64,000 nucleotides of DNA from contig CM043952.1 in the NCBI GenBank assembly GCA_014529385.2, forward strand, positions 56,773,619 to 56,837,618. The letters run 5' to 3'. Position 1 is the first letter of the stretch. Each line of letters begins with the position of its first letter. The notes under the pieces are model-generated. The model was not told the origin of the DNA and made no database searches. It saw only the letters and a program-made list of their open reading frames with translations. This DNA comes from Adiantum capillus-veneris. Lineage: Eukaryota; Streptophyta; Polypodiopsida; Polypodiales; Pteridaceae. Of this stretch, positions 1-9,771 are shown piece by piece. Made by a program: the position numbers and the translations under genes.

Positions 1-20
1 TTTGCCGGGCTTGGGGCAAA

Positions 21-531
21 GTGAAAGATCAAGAAGCCCTGATTTTCTTTGATAGAGAAGTCAAGGCCAACTTCATTTCACCTGAATTGGCGGCGCAGAT
101 CGAGATTACACCCGATCAGATGGGACCACCAACAGAGGCAGTTCTACATAGCCATTACACATGTCATTGGCAAACTTCAATTGCATTGTCAAGGGTATTT
201 GGGGCACGAGGACTTTTACATAATACCCTTGGAAGGTTGTGACGTCCTCCTTGGAGTCCCTTGGTACCATAAGAACAATATTGTGGTCGATTATAGGGCG
301 AAGAAAGCAGCATTGACAAATGAAAAGGGCCGGAAAATTGTACTTGATGTGAAACTGAAGGGCGAGTCTGTCCCTATTGTATCGCCTTCAGCCATTTCCA
401 AACTAATGAAATCCAGTCTGTTTGTTTACTCCATCTATTTGAAAGAGTTAAATGATGAACACAGAACGAATATGTCTGAACTTGATAAAGAATGCCAAGA
501 TTTTCTCCACATATGCCGATTGCTTTTCTGA
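21..531 (+). pseudogene. Gypsy aspartic protease region, frameshifted
   Basis: Remnant of the retropepsin-like protease that cleaves the Gag-Pol polyprotein. The first frame (from 21) keeps the conserved NFISPELA segment, but the catalytic DSG triad expected just before it reads as FDREVK, so the active site is lost. Between roughly 130 and 180 the match moves to another frame, which contains CDVLLGVPWYHKNN, the usual conserved block after the protease in plant gypsy elements. The frameshift and the missing triad mark it as dead. It runs directly into the RT segment. Confidence 0.75.
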
Positions 532-1267
532 GGGCCTACGAGGCGAGTTGCCACCATCTCATCATGAGGATTATACCATTGATCAGATACCTGGAAGCAC
601 TCCACCAAACCAACCACCTTATCGTGTGAACCGAGCCCAGAATGAAGAGATTATGAACCAAGTCAAAGACCTCTTGGAAAAGAGTCTTATCCAGCCGAGT
701 ACTTCACCCTACTGCTCTCCGATGTTGTTGGTTTTATAGAAAGACGGATCTTGGAGAATGTGCATTGATTATAGAGCTCTCAATAAAATCACCATCAAGA
801 ACAGATTTCCGATTCCAAGGATCGATGGTATTCTTGACATATTACAGGGATCCTCTTGTTTCAGCAGGATCAATTTGAAAAGCAGATATCATCAGATCCG
901 AATCGCATCGGGAGATGTCTATTACAAGACAGCTTTTCGGACGAGCGTCAGTTTATATGAATTTTTGGTGATGCCTTTTGGCCTTACCAATGCTCCAACG
1001 ACTTTCAACTGAATGATGGATAGGATTTTCAGAGAGTACAGATCTTTTGTTGGCACTTTCTTTGATGACATTATGGTCTTCTCCAAGGATGAGGCAGGAC
1101 ATAGAAACCATCTGCTACAGGTCTTTCAAGCATTGCGAGATCACAAGTTAATAATCAATGCCAAGAAGAGTGAATTTTTCTTACCAGAGATACACTTTCT
1201 AGGACACATCATCTCAGCAACAAGAGTACAGATGGGTCCGGCCAAGATTGACATGATACGTGATTGA
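452..1267 (+). pseudogene. Gypsy reverse transcriptase, with in-frame stops
   Basis: Reverse transcriptase domain of the gypsy element. Visible blocks are [61 protein letters not shown] and the catalytic block FFDDIMVFS (usual form YVDD; aspartates near 1064-1069). One frame is kept throughout but is interrupted by stops at 737-739, 1010-1012 and 1265-1267. The second is where a conserved Gln or Trp codon would be expected after TTFN. The stops make the protein non-functional although the catalytic aspartates persist. Confidence 0.92.
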
Positions 1268-1850
1268 CCCGATTTGAAGAATGTTCATGAAGTTAGAAGC
1301 TTCTTTTTTCTACCGGCAGTTCATTAGAAAATTTGTAGAGGTCGCTTTCCCTTTGCATATTCTGACACAGAAAGGAATCCCTTTCTCGTGGGGACCCACA
1401 GAGGTGACTGCCTTTCAGACTTTAAAAGAGAAATTGACTATGGGACCAGGGACCAATTTTGACTTTGCCGGATTTGCAAAAGTCATTCGAAGTATATTGT
1501 GATGCTTGTGGTCGTAGTCTGGGTGCAGTCTTAATACAAGAAGGCCATGTCATTGCCTATGAGAGCCGATTGTTTTCAAGGCCGAAATTGACAGCACAGA
1601 TTCACAAATTTATGAGAAAGAGATTTTGGCGGTTATCCATGCTCTTACTCAGTGGCGACATTACCTACTCCGAGCCAATTTTACGGTCTTCACTGATCAT
1701 CAAAGTTTACACTACTTCTTATCACAAAGCAGCTTTCGGAAAAGCAAATGCGGTGGGCTAACATCTTGTCACAGTTTCACTTCCAAATTGTCGATGTACA
1801 AGGTCAGAAGAACTTGGTGGCAGATGCTTTGTCCCGGAAGCCGTTAGTCT
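1268..1850 (+). pseudogene. Gypsy connection and RNase H, frameshifted
   Basis: This follows the RT across three frames. Recognisable pieces are FYRQFIRKFVEVAFPL and FSWGPTEVTAFQTLK (RT connection), VYCDACGRSLGAVLIQEGH (start of RNase H, with the Asp of the active site), AVIHALTQWRHYLL, FTDHQSLHYFL, and QKNLVADALSRKP near 1800-1845, the usual end of RNase H in plant gypsy elements. RNase H removes the RNA strand during reverse transcription. At least three frame changes occur, so the domain is a pseudogene. Confidence 0.88.
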
Positions 1851-1931
1851 TGGCTATTTCCGCGATTCATCATAGAAGCTTCGAGGATCTGGTCGATCAA
1901 TACGGGATATTCCATACGGGATGGCTACTAG

Positions 1932-3424
1932 ATGAAGAAAACGATGTTGTGCGTTACACAGCCGTTGAGGGAAAAGGTTCTAACTGAATGCCATTGTCCA
2001 CCGTTTACGGGTCACCGCGGCATTGACACCACCTTGAAAGGTGTGGAACGTCACTTCTATTGGCCGAGACTCAAGAAGGATGTGGACGACTTTGTACGCA
2101 ATTGCTTGGTATGCCAGAAGGTCAAGTTTGACATGCATAAAGCATAGGGATTGTTACAGCCATTCCCACCCAGCCCCTGAGAAAGTATTGCTATGGATTT
2201 CATTTTTGATCTCCCGAAGACACAGAGTGGGCACAATGCTATCTGAACTGTTATTGATAGATTTAGCAAGCAAGCTCATTTCATTCAAGTGAAGAAAACA
2301 GTCAAGCCGGACCATTTAGCGAGATTGTTCATTGCCCAGATACTCAAATTACATGGCATGCCTGTAACAATAGTCTCTGACAGAGATCCCCGATCCACAA
2401 GTTTGTTTTGGAAGGCTATTATCCACATACAAAATAAGGATCAGCCAGCTACCATCCTTAGCCTTCTTTGTATATAGACAGTGGTCGAACTCACTACGTT
2501 TGTAGCCTTGAGAAAGCATAAACTTGTGGAATTTATGGTACCATGCCCTCGGTGAATGTTTTAAGCCATAAAGACTCTTTAACAACTGGCATACCCAATC
2601 TTCCTTGCCTTTCTCAACAAACCCTTCTGGCTGCTGCATGTAAATTTCCACATCTAAATCACCATGCAAGAACGCTCTCTTGACATCCATTTGGTGCAAC
2701 ACCAAATCTAATGTGGCAACCAATGCAAGAAAGCATCTCAATGTAGTCATCTTGACCACCGGAGAGAAGACTTCCTCAAAGTCAATGCCTTGTTCTTGCT
2801 TAAAGCCCTTGGCAACAAGCCTTGCTTTGTACTTTGGCTGATTGGGAGAACATTGGCACACGGTTGCAGTTCTCGTCATCTTTCCATCCGCAGACAGATG
2901 GGCAATCTGAGATTGCAAATCCGGTCGTACTGGATTTATTGAAGTCTTACATTTCTGATCAGAAGACTCAATGGGAAAAATTCTTGCCCTTGGTGGACTT
3001 TGCCTACAATAACACGATCCACAATTCGACGCGAAAGGCTCCATTTGAGATGATTGAAGGTGCTACGAAGGTTCCACCCTTCCTTAGCACAAAAGATAAG
3101 ATTTTTGAAGCCGACCAATACACGAGGGACTTGGGCACTGCTTTTGCCAAGTTCCGGGAGGCTTTAGCGAAATCTCGGGAAAGACACAAGAAGGCAGTAG
3201 ATCCACACCGTCGCGATTTGAAATTAAAGGAAGATGAGGGGGTGTTCTTACGCTTTAAGAAGGCACGCATAAGAAAGAAAAAGGGAAAGGAGCGGCTTTT
3301 TCCAAAGCTTAGCATGAGATACTATGGACCTTTCCAGATAAAAGAAAAGATAAATGATGTCTCCTTTAGACTGAAGCTGCCCGATTCACAATGCTTTTCA
3401 TGTGAATCTCTTGAAGCCTTTTAA
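1932..3424 (+). pseudogene. Gypsy integrase, split by a copia fragment
   Basis: Integrase inserts the cDNA into the host genome. The zinc-binding HHCC part (1980-2130) is visible with GHRGIDTTLKGVERHFYWPR and NCLVCQKVKF. The core begins near 2190 as MDFIFDLPKTQSGHNA in a shifted frame and continues to VSDRDPRSTSLFWKA (second catalytic Asp, ending near 2418). It then stops at foreign antisense DNA (2419-2836) and resumes as IGTRLQFSSSFHPQTDGQSE, which carries the catalytic Glu. The C-terminal part runs to 3424 in one open frame. The interrupted DD35E core cannot function. Almost no gypsy sequence seems lost at the insertion point. Confidence 0.92.
2419..2836 (-). mobile_element. Ty1/copia RT fragment inserted antisense
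   Basis: On the minus strand one open frame carries classic copia RT blocks: YKARLVAKGFKQEQGIDFEE, FSPVVKMTTLR, LHQMDVKRAFLHGDLDVEIY, QPEGFVEKGKED, LKSLYGLKHSPRAWYHK and LYVD at the left edge, where the usual catalytic YVDD is cut after the first Asp. The fragment is about 418 bp, has no LTR or PBS, and starts and stops inside the RT domain. Flanking sequence on both sides is gypsy integrase in the opposite orientation. The piece is therefore an RT fragment captured into a gypsy copy and not a normal LTR-element insertion. The copia frame is still open, which points to a fairly recent capture. Confidence 0.93.
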
Positions 3425-3655
3425 AGGCAATGTGTCCGATGGGGAGCCAAATGAGCAACCCGAAGTGGGGGAAAGCGAGGACATCCTCGTTCCAAAACAG
3501 ATATTGGCACATAAAGAGAGGAAGATTAAAGGTAAAGTGATTAGGCGGTTCTTGGTTAAATTCAAGAACTATCCTCATTGGATGCAAAGTAGATGGAGGA
3601 GAAGGACCTAGTAGATACTCCTCACATTTTGGAGCTTCACCTTGAAGCATTCGGT
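3402..3655 (+). pseudogene. Chromodomain-like C-terminus of gypsy integrase
   Basis: This overlaps the end of the integrase frame. It shows PEVGESEDILVPKQILAHKE, RFLVKFKNYP and, after a frame change near 3575, MEEKDLVDTPHILELHLEAF. This is the chromodomain-like module of plant chromoviruses, which is thought to direct integration to marked chromatin. A frameshift and a TAG codon break it. The lineage name is not decided. Confidence 0.75.
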
Positions 3656-3660
3656 TCACT

Positions 3661-4219
3661 CCACTCCTTTGTCAGCGGATTACCCCAATTTTGATATAGA
3701 GTCACTGATGTCCCTTTGGGTTTCAGGGATACTGCTGGGCTGACAGTATCCTACCAGAAAAAGAGAGAGAAAAATCGTTGGCTGGTTTATACTGCTTTAT
3801 TTAACCATAGGCTGCCCACTTATTAAGTGGGCGGCCGGTCACCTTTAAAAATGGTATGAATCTGTCCAAAAACTCAATAAAACCTTATAAGTTAAAAACA
3901 ATGCTTTCACAGCACTTTCTAGGCGTCCCTGGATGCAATCACATGCACAGTTGCAATGCAGACATAGACTTCCTCGCGGGAAAGCATCTGCTTTTCCGAA
4001 AAGCAATTTCGCTTCCTTAGAAAGCATCTGTTTTTCCTCAAAGTTTTCTCTGAACCCATCTTCATTTAAGTGCTTGCTTTTCCTTGTGCACAATTCCAAC
4101 TCACTTCGGAATTTCCTCTCAACTATGGATATCCCCTTTCCGATGCACCCGTCACCCACATTGTGGCGCATCAACAATACCCATCACCTAGTGACTTCCT
4201 ACCGAACTTATGGAACAAT
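3661..4219. other. Unassigned stretch after gypsy pol
   Basis: No gene is recognised. A short perfect stem (arms GGATACTG and CAGTATCC, 3727-3751) is followed by AG-rich and AT-rich sequence. This could be what is left of a 3' UTR or 3' LTR, but I see no second copy to define one. Open frames on both strands around 3845-4241 match nothing I know. Confidence 0.4.
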
Positions 4220-4229
4220 CTATAAGTCT

Positions 4230-5430
4230 CGCTCCTTTTGAGCAAGGTATGCTCGCTTCTTCCGTCGCACAAGGCACCCGAAAGCAATCCGAGACTGTCT
4301 GTAAGTGATGATTCCTAAAAGAAAATCCCTCTAAAGTTGGGCTCTCATCTCTCTACACTCGTCATCATACGAACTATTCTGGGGCATGCTCCCAGAATGT
4401 CGTCTCTTGCCCGGCTGAATGTGAGGGTATGCCACTGATGCAGCACCATGCAGTGTCTCAGTCAGTAGAGTGGTGCACTCCTCCACCGAGAGGCCTGTAC
4501 CAATTGTGCCTTCCCATAGACGGTCCCAGATCTCCTCTGTATAAACGGAATCACTCTCTGGTGTAAATGTATAACTAGTGTGTGACCTACCTCTTGATGT
4601 CTAGGTTGTACTATACTGAAATGAAACGAACAGTGTCAAGAGAGCGTGATCCACTGCTACGCCCACAGGTCTAGCTCCCACTGTGAAATCCTGAATGCAA
4701 GAGACAAAGCTCGGCTGTGTCATAACTAGTCCATTGTACTGGGCCCATGTCTGTGTGGAAAGCATGTGAAACCGGCTGCTCCAGGAAATCGCTATAAGCC
4801 ATTGAGTATGGCTAAACCATGTGCAATCGTCATCTCCATGAGGTATCTCCCATACTCCTTCTGCTCTATGGCATGTGAGGGTCTGCCAAGCCCCAACTCA
4901 CCCACATCCGGTTCTCTAAGCATCTCATCTGAAGTGTGGTAGAAGACTGTCTGAGAGTTGCCCGTTCGGGCATTGAAGTCCCCTAGGAGAATGATATCAC
5001 CATCCCTAGAAAACTCCCATATGTCATCATCTAGTACACAGAAAGACGACTGCCCTAAGCAGCATGAACTTATGTACTGAGAGGAAAATAACATATGGCA
5101 ATGTATAGAAATCAACATGTGTCAGCTATCGATCTCACCCACATGTATCTAGCATGCTCATCTCTCCGTACAATATGTATATGTAGTAGTGGTTGTAGCT
5201 TCTCTCTAAATAGCACTATTACTCCTCTTGAACCTCTACTCCCATGCTCAAATCTTGTAGCTGTCATGTGGGCCGTCTCCCATCTATATCCCACCACATG
5301 TGGCATCACCTGTCCAAGGGCCGGTCGAGTCTCTAAGAAGAATACAATGTCCCTGTCCCTGAAATTGTCCTCAAATGCACCAACGTCCAACCTCATAGAC
5401 CCATTACAATTCCAAGTAGCAATCTTCACT
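4230..5430 (-). pseudogene. LINE ORF2 N-terminus: endonuclease domain
   Basis: Endonuclease/exonuclease/phosphatase fold that nicks target DNA. It begins VKIATWNCNGSMR near 5429 (no clear ATG; the first codon is GTG), followed by DIVFFLETRPALGQ, then in a second frame ILLGDFNARTGNSQ, and near 4700 the closing block VGVAVDHALLTL, equivalent to the SDHxPL motif. A linker with EEIWDRLWEGTIGTG and RRKKRAYLAQKER follows in a third frame. Several frame changes and stops make it a pseudogene. The ORF1 C-terminal frame overlaps its start by a few codons. Confidence 0.85.
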
Positions 5431-6469
5431 GTGGTCCCATAGGTCTCGTACCGTTATGCAACGCACCACTCTACAACCCACCACCCCACCATCTCTGTAG
5501 AAGGCTATCTTTCCCTTCTCCCTTGCCACTCTAATCTCTGGCATTACCTCTCTCATATGTGCGAGTTGTGAGAGAGTAAGGTCATCACCGAGAAAAATAC
5601 CTGTCTTCTTGAGAGTAGGCTTCTTCCTCAAGAATTCCTTCTCTTCAAAGGAGGGGAAGCGTAGTAAGAGAGCTCTCTCCTTTGAAGACTCTCCTAGGCC
5701 ATCACTTTTCTTGCCTCCTCTCCATGCCTTTGTGTGCAAAGGCTTCTCCCCCCCCCATCATGGATGTGAGGCTTGTGACCTCTTTCTCCACATTGTTTAT
5801 GTTCTTGAGGCCGGTCGCTCTCACATGTGGAGCCCGCATCCGCCTTCTTTGTTCCTCTTCGAGGGTCATGTTGATAAGCATCGGTGTACAAGGAGCTTCC
5901 TTACCTTTCCCTTTCTTGGCGACCTCAATCCATTTTTTGGCCTCTTCCGCCTTCTTTTGTGTCTTTGTTATCATATCCGCCCATGAAGACTTCTTCGCCC
6001 CATTCAGTTTCTCTTCCTCTTTGATCATCCTTACCTGTTCCTTGATTACCTTGATTTCCTCTATCACAGAGGTCTGAAATTCACCTTCCTCTAGTCCACT
6101 GCTTGCTCTGTCAACAAGCTCCCATTTGAGGGCTGAGACTTCTTCTTTGAGTGTCTGTGAGTCTCCCTTAAGTGCTTGTACCTCTGCGTTTAGGTTCTCT
6201 TTCTCCTTCTTCCATTGTGCGCCTTCGCTGAAGGCCATCTGAAGGAGGTTTGCCTTCTCCTTCCACCATCCTTCCATCTCTCTTTCCTTCATTTCCCTTT
6301 CCATTTGTGTCATCTGCTTATTCGCGAGCATGAAGGTGGCCTTTGCTCGCGGATTGCAAGTAGGTGAAACATTCATGGCTTCCGTGTCATGTGAAGGCTG
6401 AGCAGGGGAGATGGTTTCCATTTTCTGTGAGGGTGAAGCACTACCCAGCAAGACCATGGACAAGACCAT
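5404..6469 (-). pseudogene. LINE ORF1 (coiled-coil protein), frameshifted
   Basis: ORF1 of copy A. The ATG at 6469 opens a frame of about 255 codons. Residues about 50-170 are rich in Glu and Lys with heptad-like spacing (MEREMKEREMEGWWKEKANL, LKEEVSALKWEL, VIKEQVRMIKEEEKL), a typical ORF1 coiled coil for trimerisation and RNA binding. The frame closes at 5702. A second frame (5404-5739) carries the C-terminal part, GIFLGDDLTLSQLAHMREVM, IAFYRDGGVV. A run of nine or so C/G near 5750 is a likely frameshift site. ORF1 proteins package the LINE RNA. Confidence 0.72.
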
Positions 6470-6649
6470 GGACACGTAGGCAGCGGGCAGCCCGCTGGTC
6501 CTTGCGAGGGTGGCTCTAGCAGCCCCCAGCCTACGAGGGAGGCGGCGTGAGCAATCCCCCAGCTCACTATGTCATAGGAGAGCAGCGTGGGAAAAAAGAA
6601 AGAGCGCAGAGGCAGCAGTCCGCAATGGAGCAAGGGTAGCAACCCGCAG

Positions 6650-6651
<2 letters not shown>

Positions 6652-6694
<43 letters not shown>
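6652..6694. repeat. (GA)n tract, 3' tail of LINE copy B
   Basis: About 43 bp of pure GA on the plus strand. In the sense of LINE copy B it is a (CT)n tail placed directly after its conserved 3' end, and it touches the 5' end of copy A on the other side. Confidence 0.95.
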
Positions 6695-6697
<3 letters not shown>

Positions 6698-8000
6698 AAT
6701 GTCATATTAAACGTCTTCAAAAGGCCAAAATGACCTATGAGACCCAACTGATACAATCCTTGTGGATCTAATCCAATGTCTCGTTACAAAAAAATAAAAA
6801 ATAAAATGAAGTAGAGTAAAAGACTAAACAAAAAGACTAAGATCGTCAAACTGAAATCATCATCATCCATGCCCGAGGATGCCCGGCATCGGGCGTTGTC
6901 CGAGAAAGTATTGCACCGGTCGTTGAAGAGCTTCGTCAATGTCCGCCTATGTAAATAGTCATACTGGACGTCTCCCCTATCGTGCTAGAATAGTCCTGAT
7001 TCTCTGATGGAGCTTCCGTCGATGTCGTGGTCGCCCCCGTAGACATGGGCGTCTAGCTCTCCTAAGCTCAGTGGCTCTCTCCACTACTATACCTTGGTAG
7101 AAGTGGGCTCCAAAGTCTGTTATAAAGCATGCTCATCTGGCTGTTGAGTCCTTGCTCTCAAGAAGTCAATGATCTCCCTCTGTGAATGTCTCCCATTGCC
7201 TAGTCTCCTCAAGAGACTCTCCCTGTGTCTCCCCAGCTCTAGCAAAAACAATCCGAGGCATCTCTGATCCTGATATCTCATGACTCTAGCCAACGGTCCA
7301 AAGCCCTCTCTGAATAGAGAGTGAAAGCGGCCTCGTTTACCGGACAATGACAAATGTGATGTAGCTTTGTCTCTGGCTCTATATGACACAACTGGCATAT
7401 CTTGGCTTTTGCTCGTAGTCTCCTAAATCTGTCAGTCTCAATCTCTAGCTGATGCGATGATTTGCGCATTTGACCAATAGCACATCTTATCCCATAGGAT
7501 AAATGAGTGTCGAAAGCCATCTTCGTGCCCAACTCTTGTACCGGTTGTATCATGTGCTTCTGGTATCTAGTTGAATAAAATCCTGATGTATAAAGTCTAG
7601 TGATCTCTGTCCGTGTGAGAGAAAGGGAAGGTACATCCAAGGAGTACTGGAATGGAGGCAATCTATCCATGTTGAAACCATGTGACTGAAACCATGATGT
7701 CATCTGCCCATATCAACATGTTATGTCCCCTTGTAGCGCTAGCTGTCGGAATGATTGAAGGGCTAGCCGAGCATATATGTCTCTGGGGAGGTCCCATAAA
7801 TTATGCATGAAGGAAACTGATCTAGTAAGGGCCTCAACTACGAGAGGGGAGGCAGCTAACTTAACTCGAATAATCTCATGTGGCACTGAGTCCTTAGCTC
7901 GAATCATCCGACAGATCATACAGACTAGAGGCCTCTCCATACATCTCCATCCATCAGTGCTACCAGCTCTTCCGTGGTGGTCCACAGAGCGCCCCCAAAT

Positions 8001-8001
<1 letters not shown>
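6695..8001 (-). mobile_element. LINE copy B, 5'-truncated, (CT)n tail
   Basis: A 1.3 kb minus-strand LINE end. It contains the ORF2 C-terminus (7120-7985), then a 3' UTR ending in a block around CGTCTTCAAAAGGCC (plus strand) that is shared with copy C at the same distance from a (GA)n tract. The 5' truncation point lies directly against the (GA)n at 8002-8038. So both ends abut GA/CT microsatellite. This fits either a LINE that uses a (CT)n tail or one that targets (CT)n DNA. Confidence 0.88.
7120..7985 (-). pseudogene. LINE ORF2 C-terminus (zinc-ribbon end), copy B
   Basis: C-terminal part of the LINE replicase after the RT. The upstream frame (7713-7985) has LAASPLVVEALTRSVSFMHN and YARLALQSFRQLALQGD. 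The next frame (7278-7703) has TSWFQSHGFNMDRLPPF and a CCHC-like cluster CQLCHIEPETKLHHICHCP, typical of the cysteine/histidine end of plant LINE ORF2. A third frame closes with REGFGPLARVMRYQDQRCLG. Three frames over 860 bp show decay. RT and endonuclease are absent because of 5' truncation. Confidence 0.85.

Positions 8002-8038
<37 letters not shown>
8002..8038. repeat. (GA)n tract between LINE copies B and C
   Basis: A 37 bp pure GA tract. In minus-strand sense it is the (CT)n tail of copy C and immediately precedes the truncated 5' end of copy B. Confidence 0.95.
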
Positions 8039-8041
<3 letters not shown>

Positions 8042-8733
8042 GAAACGAAATAAAATGTTATATTAACGTCTTCAAAAGGCCTATGAGACCAGAAAGTTAC
8101 AATGTGGTGGATCTGAGACAAAGTCAGAGTGACAAAATAAATATAACAAAACAAAAATACTATGGCATCCTAAGCTGCTCGATGTGAACTAAGCAAAGTA
8201 CGCAGCTAGCTAGGATAGCTAAATAGCTAAATCAAAGGAGATCCAGCATCGGTCGCTGGCGGATCTCATCAATCTCCTCCATGGTCAGTAGTCTGACCGG
8301 GCGTCATGCATGTCTGGCCAAAGTGATCCGAATCTTCTGATGTAGCCTCCGTCGATGTTGTGTAGTCCTTCGCAGTCATGGGCGTCTGGATCTCCCCAGC
8401 TCAATCGCTCGTCGGTCGACCAGTGTGCCTCTCGTGCGACACGAATGTGAGCTCTGCTGTGGGAGTAGCTCCTCCGACTATCCAGTGTCTGCTCTAAAGA
8501 AATCTATGATCCGTTTCTGAGACTGGCTAGCCTCTCCTCTCATCAGGCTATCTCTCTGTCTACGCAGCTCGAGCAGGAACAAACCCAGGCATCTCTGATC
8601 CTCATACCCCATGATTCAGGAGAGTGGTCCAAAACCCTCTCTAAACAAGCAATGGAAGCGGACTCGTATCTCGTAGTAGACGGGGCAACGGCATGTGTAG
8701 TGCAATTCTGTCTCAGGCTCCATGTCACACGAC
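8039..8733 (-). mobile_element. LINE copy C, 5'-truncated, (CT)n tail
   Basis: A 0.7 kb minus-strand LINE end of the same family as copy B. The ORF2 C-terminus (about 8500-8733) has CDMEPETELHYTCRCPVYYE, then LFREGFGPLS and a shifted MGYEDQRCLGLFLLEL, aligning with copy B almost residue by residue. Its 3' end shares the CGTCTTCAAAAGGCC block of copy B and is followed by (CT)n. The 5' truncation meets a run of 14 G and then (GA)n. Frames are broken. Confidence 0.87.
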
Positions 8734-8744
8734 GGGGGGGGGGG

Positions 8745-8797
<53 letters not shown>
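8734..8797. repeat. G14 run joined to (GA)n
   Basis: Fourteen consecutive G (8734-8747) followed by about 50 bp of GA. It lies exactly at the 5' truncation point of LINE copy C and at the other side meets the C-terminal end of a gag-like gene. Confidence 0.93.
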
Positions 8798-8799
<2 letters not shown>

Positions 8800-8800
<1 letters not shown>

Positions 8801-9771
8801 CTTTCCTTTCTATTCTTTCCTTGTGTTGGCGACCTAATGGTAGCCCTGCTGGCCTCCCTTGTCCTTGGCACGTCAATCTAGATCTTTGGAATTCTCTGAT
8901 CTACATGTTGATTCCCTTTATGTTCTTTTCTTGTGCCTTGAGACTTGTTGGTAGCCTCGCTGGCCTCCCCAGTCCAGTAGCACTTCTATCTCAATCATGG
9001 AGTTCTCTGATGAAGCATCAATTGATTCCACTACTTCGTCAGGACCCTCAGATGTGTATCATCTGATTCTCTTTCTTTTGCCGAAATCTGCTTAAGAACT
9101 TGCATTTGGTTCCCTTGGTTCGTCGGAACCCTCACGTGCACTATCATCTGCTTCCTTTGCTTCTCCAAAATCCTCTGATGAACTTTCATTCGGATCCCTT
9201 GGTTCTTTCTCTTCACTAGAAGACTCTTGCCCGCTTGAGGTGAGCACTAGCCTATCCGTAGGATAAGTCAAAGAGCCGACATGCATTCCAAAACCTTGCT
9301 TGGCATGTCTCATAAGTCTCTGAATAGAATCAGACTTTTGTTGCAAACAATACTTATGGCAAACCGCAGCAAAAGTGCTCAATCTAGTCCCTCAAAGTGA
9401 TCCTCCGAAACAAGGTCACTGGCAAATAGGTATCCCAAAACCTCTTGCAATACTCATCCAATGTGTCTTTTTTGGTCATTCTCAAATGATGCGACGCCGT
9501 GATGACATCTTCTTCATATTCTTTGGTTATCCAAGTTGAAGTGAATATTCTCTTAAATAATACCCACTTCGTAGGTGCTTCTGCGTAACAACCGAGTAAA
9601 TCACCATGTCTATGCATTTCCTTTCAAGTAAGATGCCCCCCTTCGCAGCTTTAAGTGTTCCAAAAGCCGACCTCTTGAGAAGACGACGTCAAACTGTTGT
9701 ATAAACTCAAGGGCTCAATGGGTGTTGTGATAGCCTGAAAATGTGTCAAACCTAAATGCTTGACCCCCTTC
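8800..9771 (-). pseudogene. Gag-like protein, C-terminal part
   Basis: Minus-strand remnant of a retrotransposon gag-like gene. The segment 9384-9700 reads FIQQFDVVFSRGRLLEHLKL, then YAEAPTKWVLFKRIFTSTW and DEYCKRFWDTYLPV, matching the layout of the retrotransposon Gag (capsid) domain. After it comes a Ser/Glu/Asp-rich tail (SSEEKEPRDPNESSSEDFGE) with degenerate repeats continuing to about 8850. The gene is interrupted at 9772 by an LTR-like repeat; its probable N-terminal part resumes beyond 10490. No zinc knuckle is visible. Which element class it came from is not decided. Confidence 0.55.

Larger units (their letters stand above)
1..3660 (+). mobile_element. Ty3/gypsy chromovirus, pol region, degenerate
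   Basis: A decayed Ty3/gypsy retrotransposon whose 5' part lies outside the window. Domains occur in the gypsy order: protease, reverse transcriptase, RNase H, integrase zinc finger and core, then a chromodomain-like tail. That order, with integrase after RNase H, separates it from copia. At least three in-frame stops and several frameshifts break pol, and an antisense copia fragment sits in the integrase, so the copy cannot be autonomous. I could not define a 3' LTR: the sequence after 3660 carries no clear TG..CA boundary. The family assignment is firm; the right boundary is an estimate. Confidence 0.93.
4220..6651 (-). mobile_element. LINE copy A: ORF1 plus endonuclease, 3' part lost
   Basis: Minus-strand non-LTR retrotransposon containing a 5' region, a coiled-coil ORF1, an apurinic-like endonuclease and the following linker, but no RT. 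The match fades near 4220 after the segment RRKKRAYLAQKER, so the RT half is deleted or replaced. The 5' side abuts a 43 bp (GA)n tract that is the 3' tail of LINE copy B. Copies A, B and C point the same way and probably belong to one family. A shares no coding overlap with B and C in this window, so that is inference from arrangement. Confidence 0.85.

Noticed and set aside
5702-6469. Coiled-coil protein as a host gene
   Set aside because: It sits directly before a LINE endonuclease on the same strand, with the usual ORF1 layout and a frameshift, so it belongs to the element.
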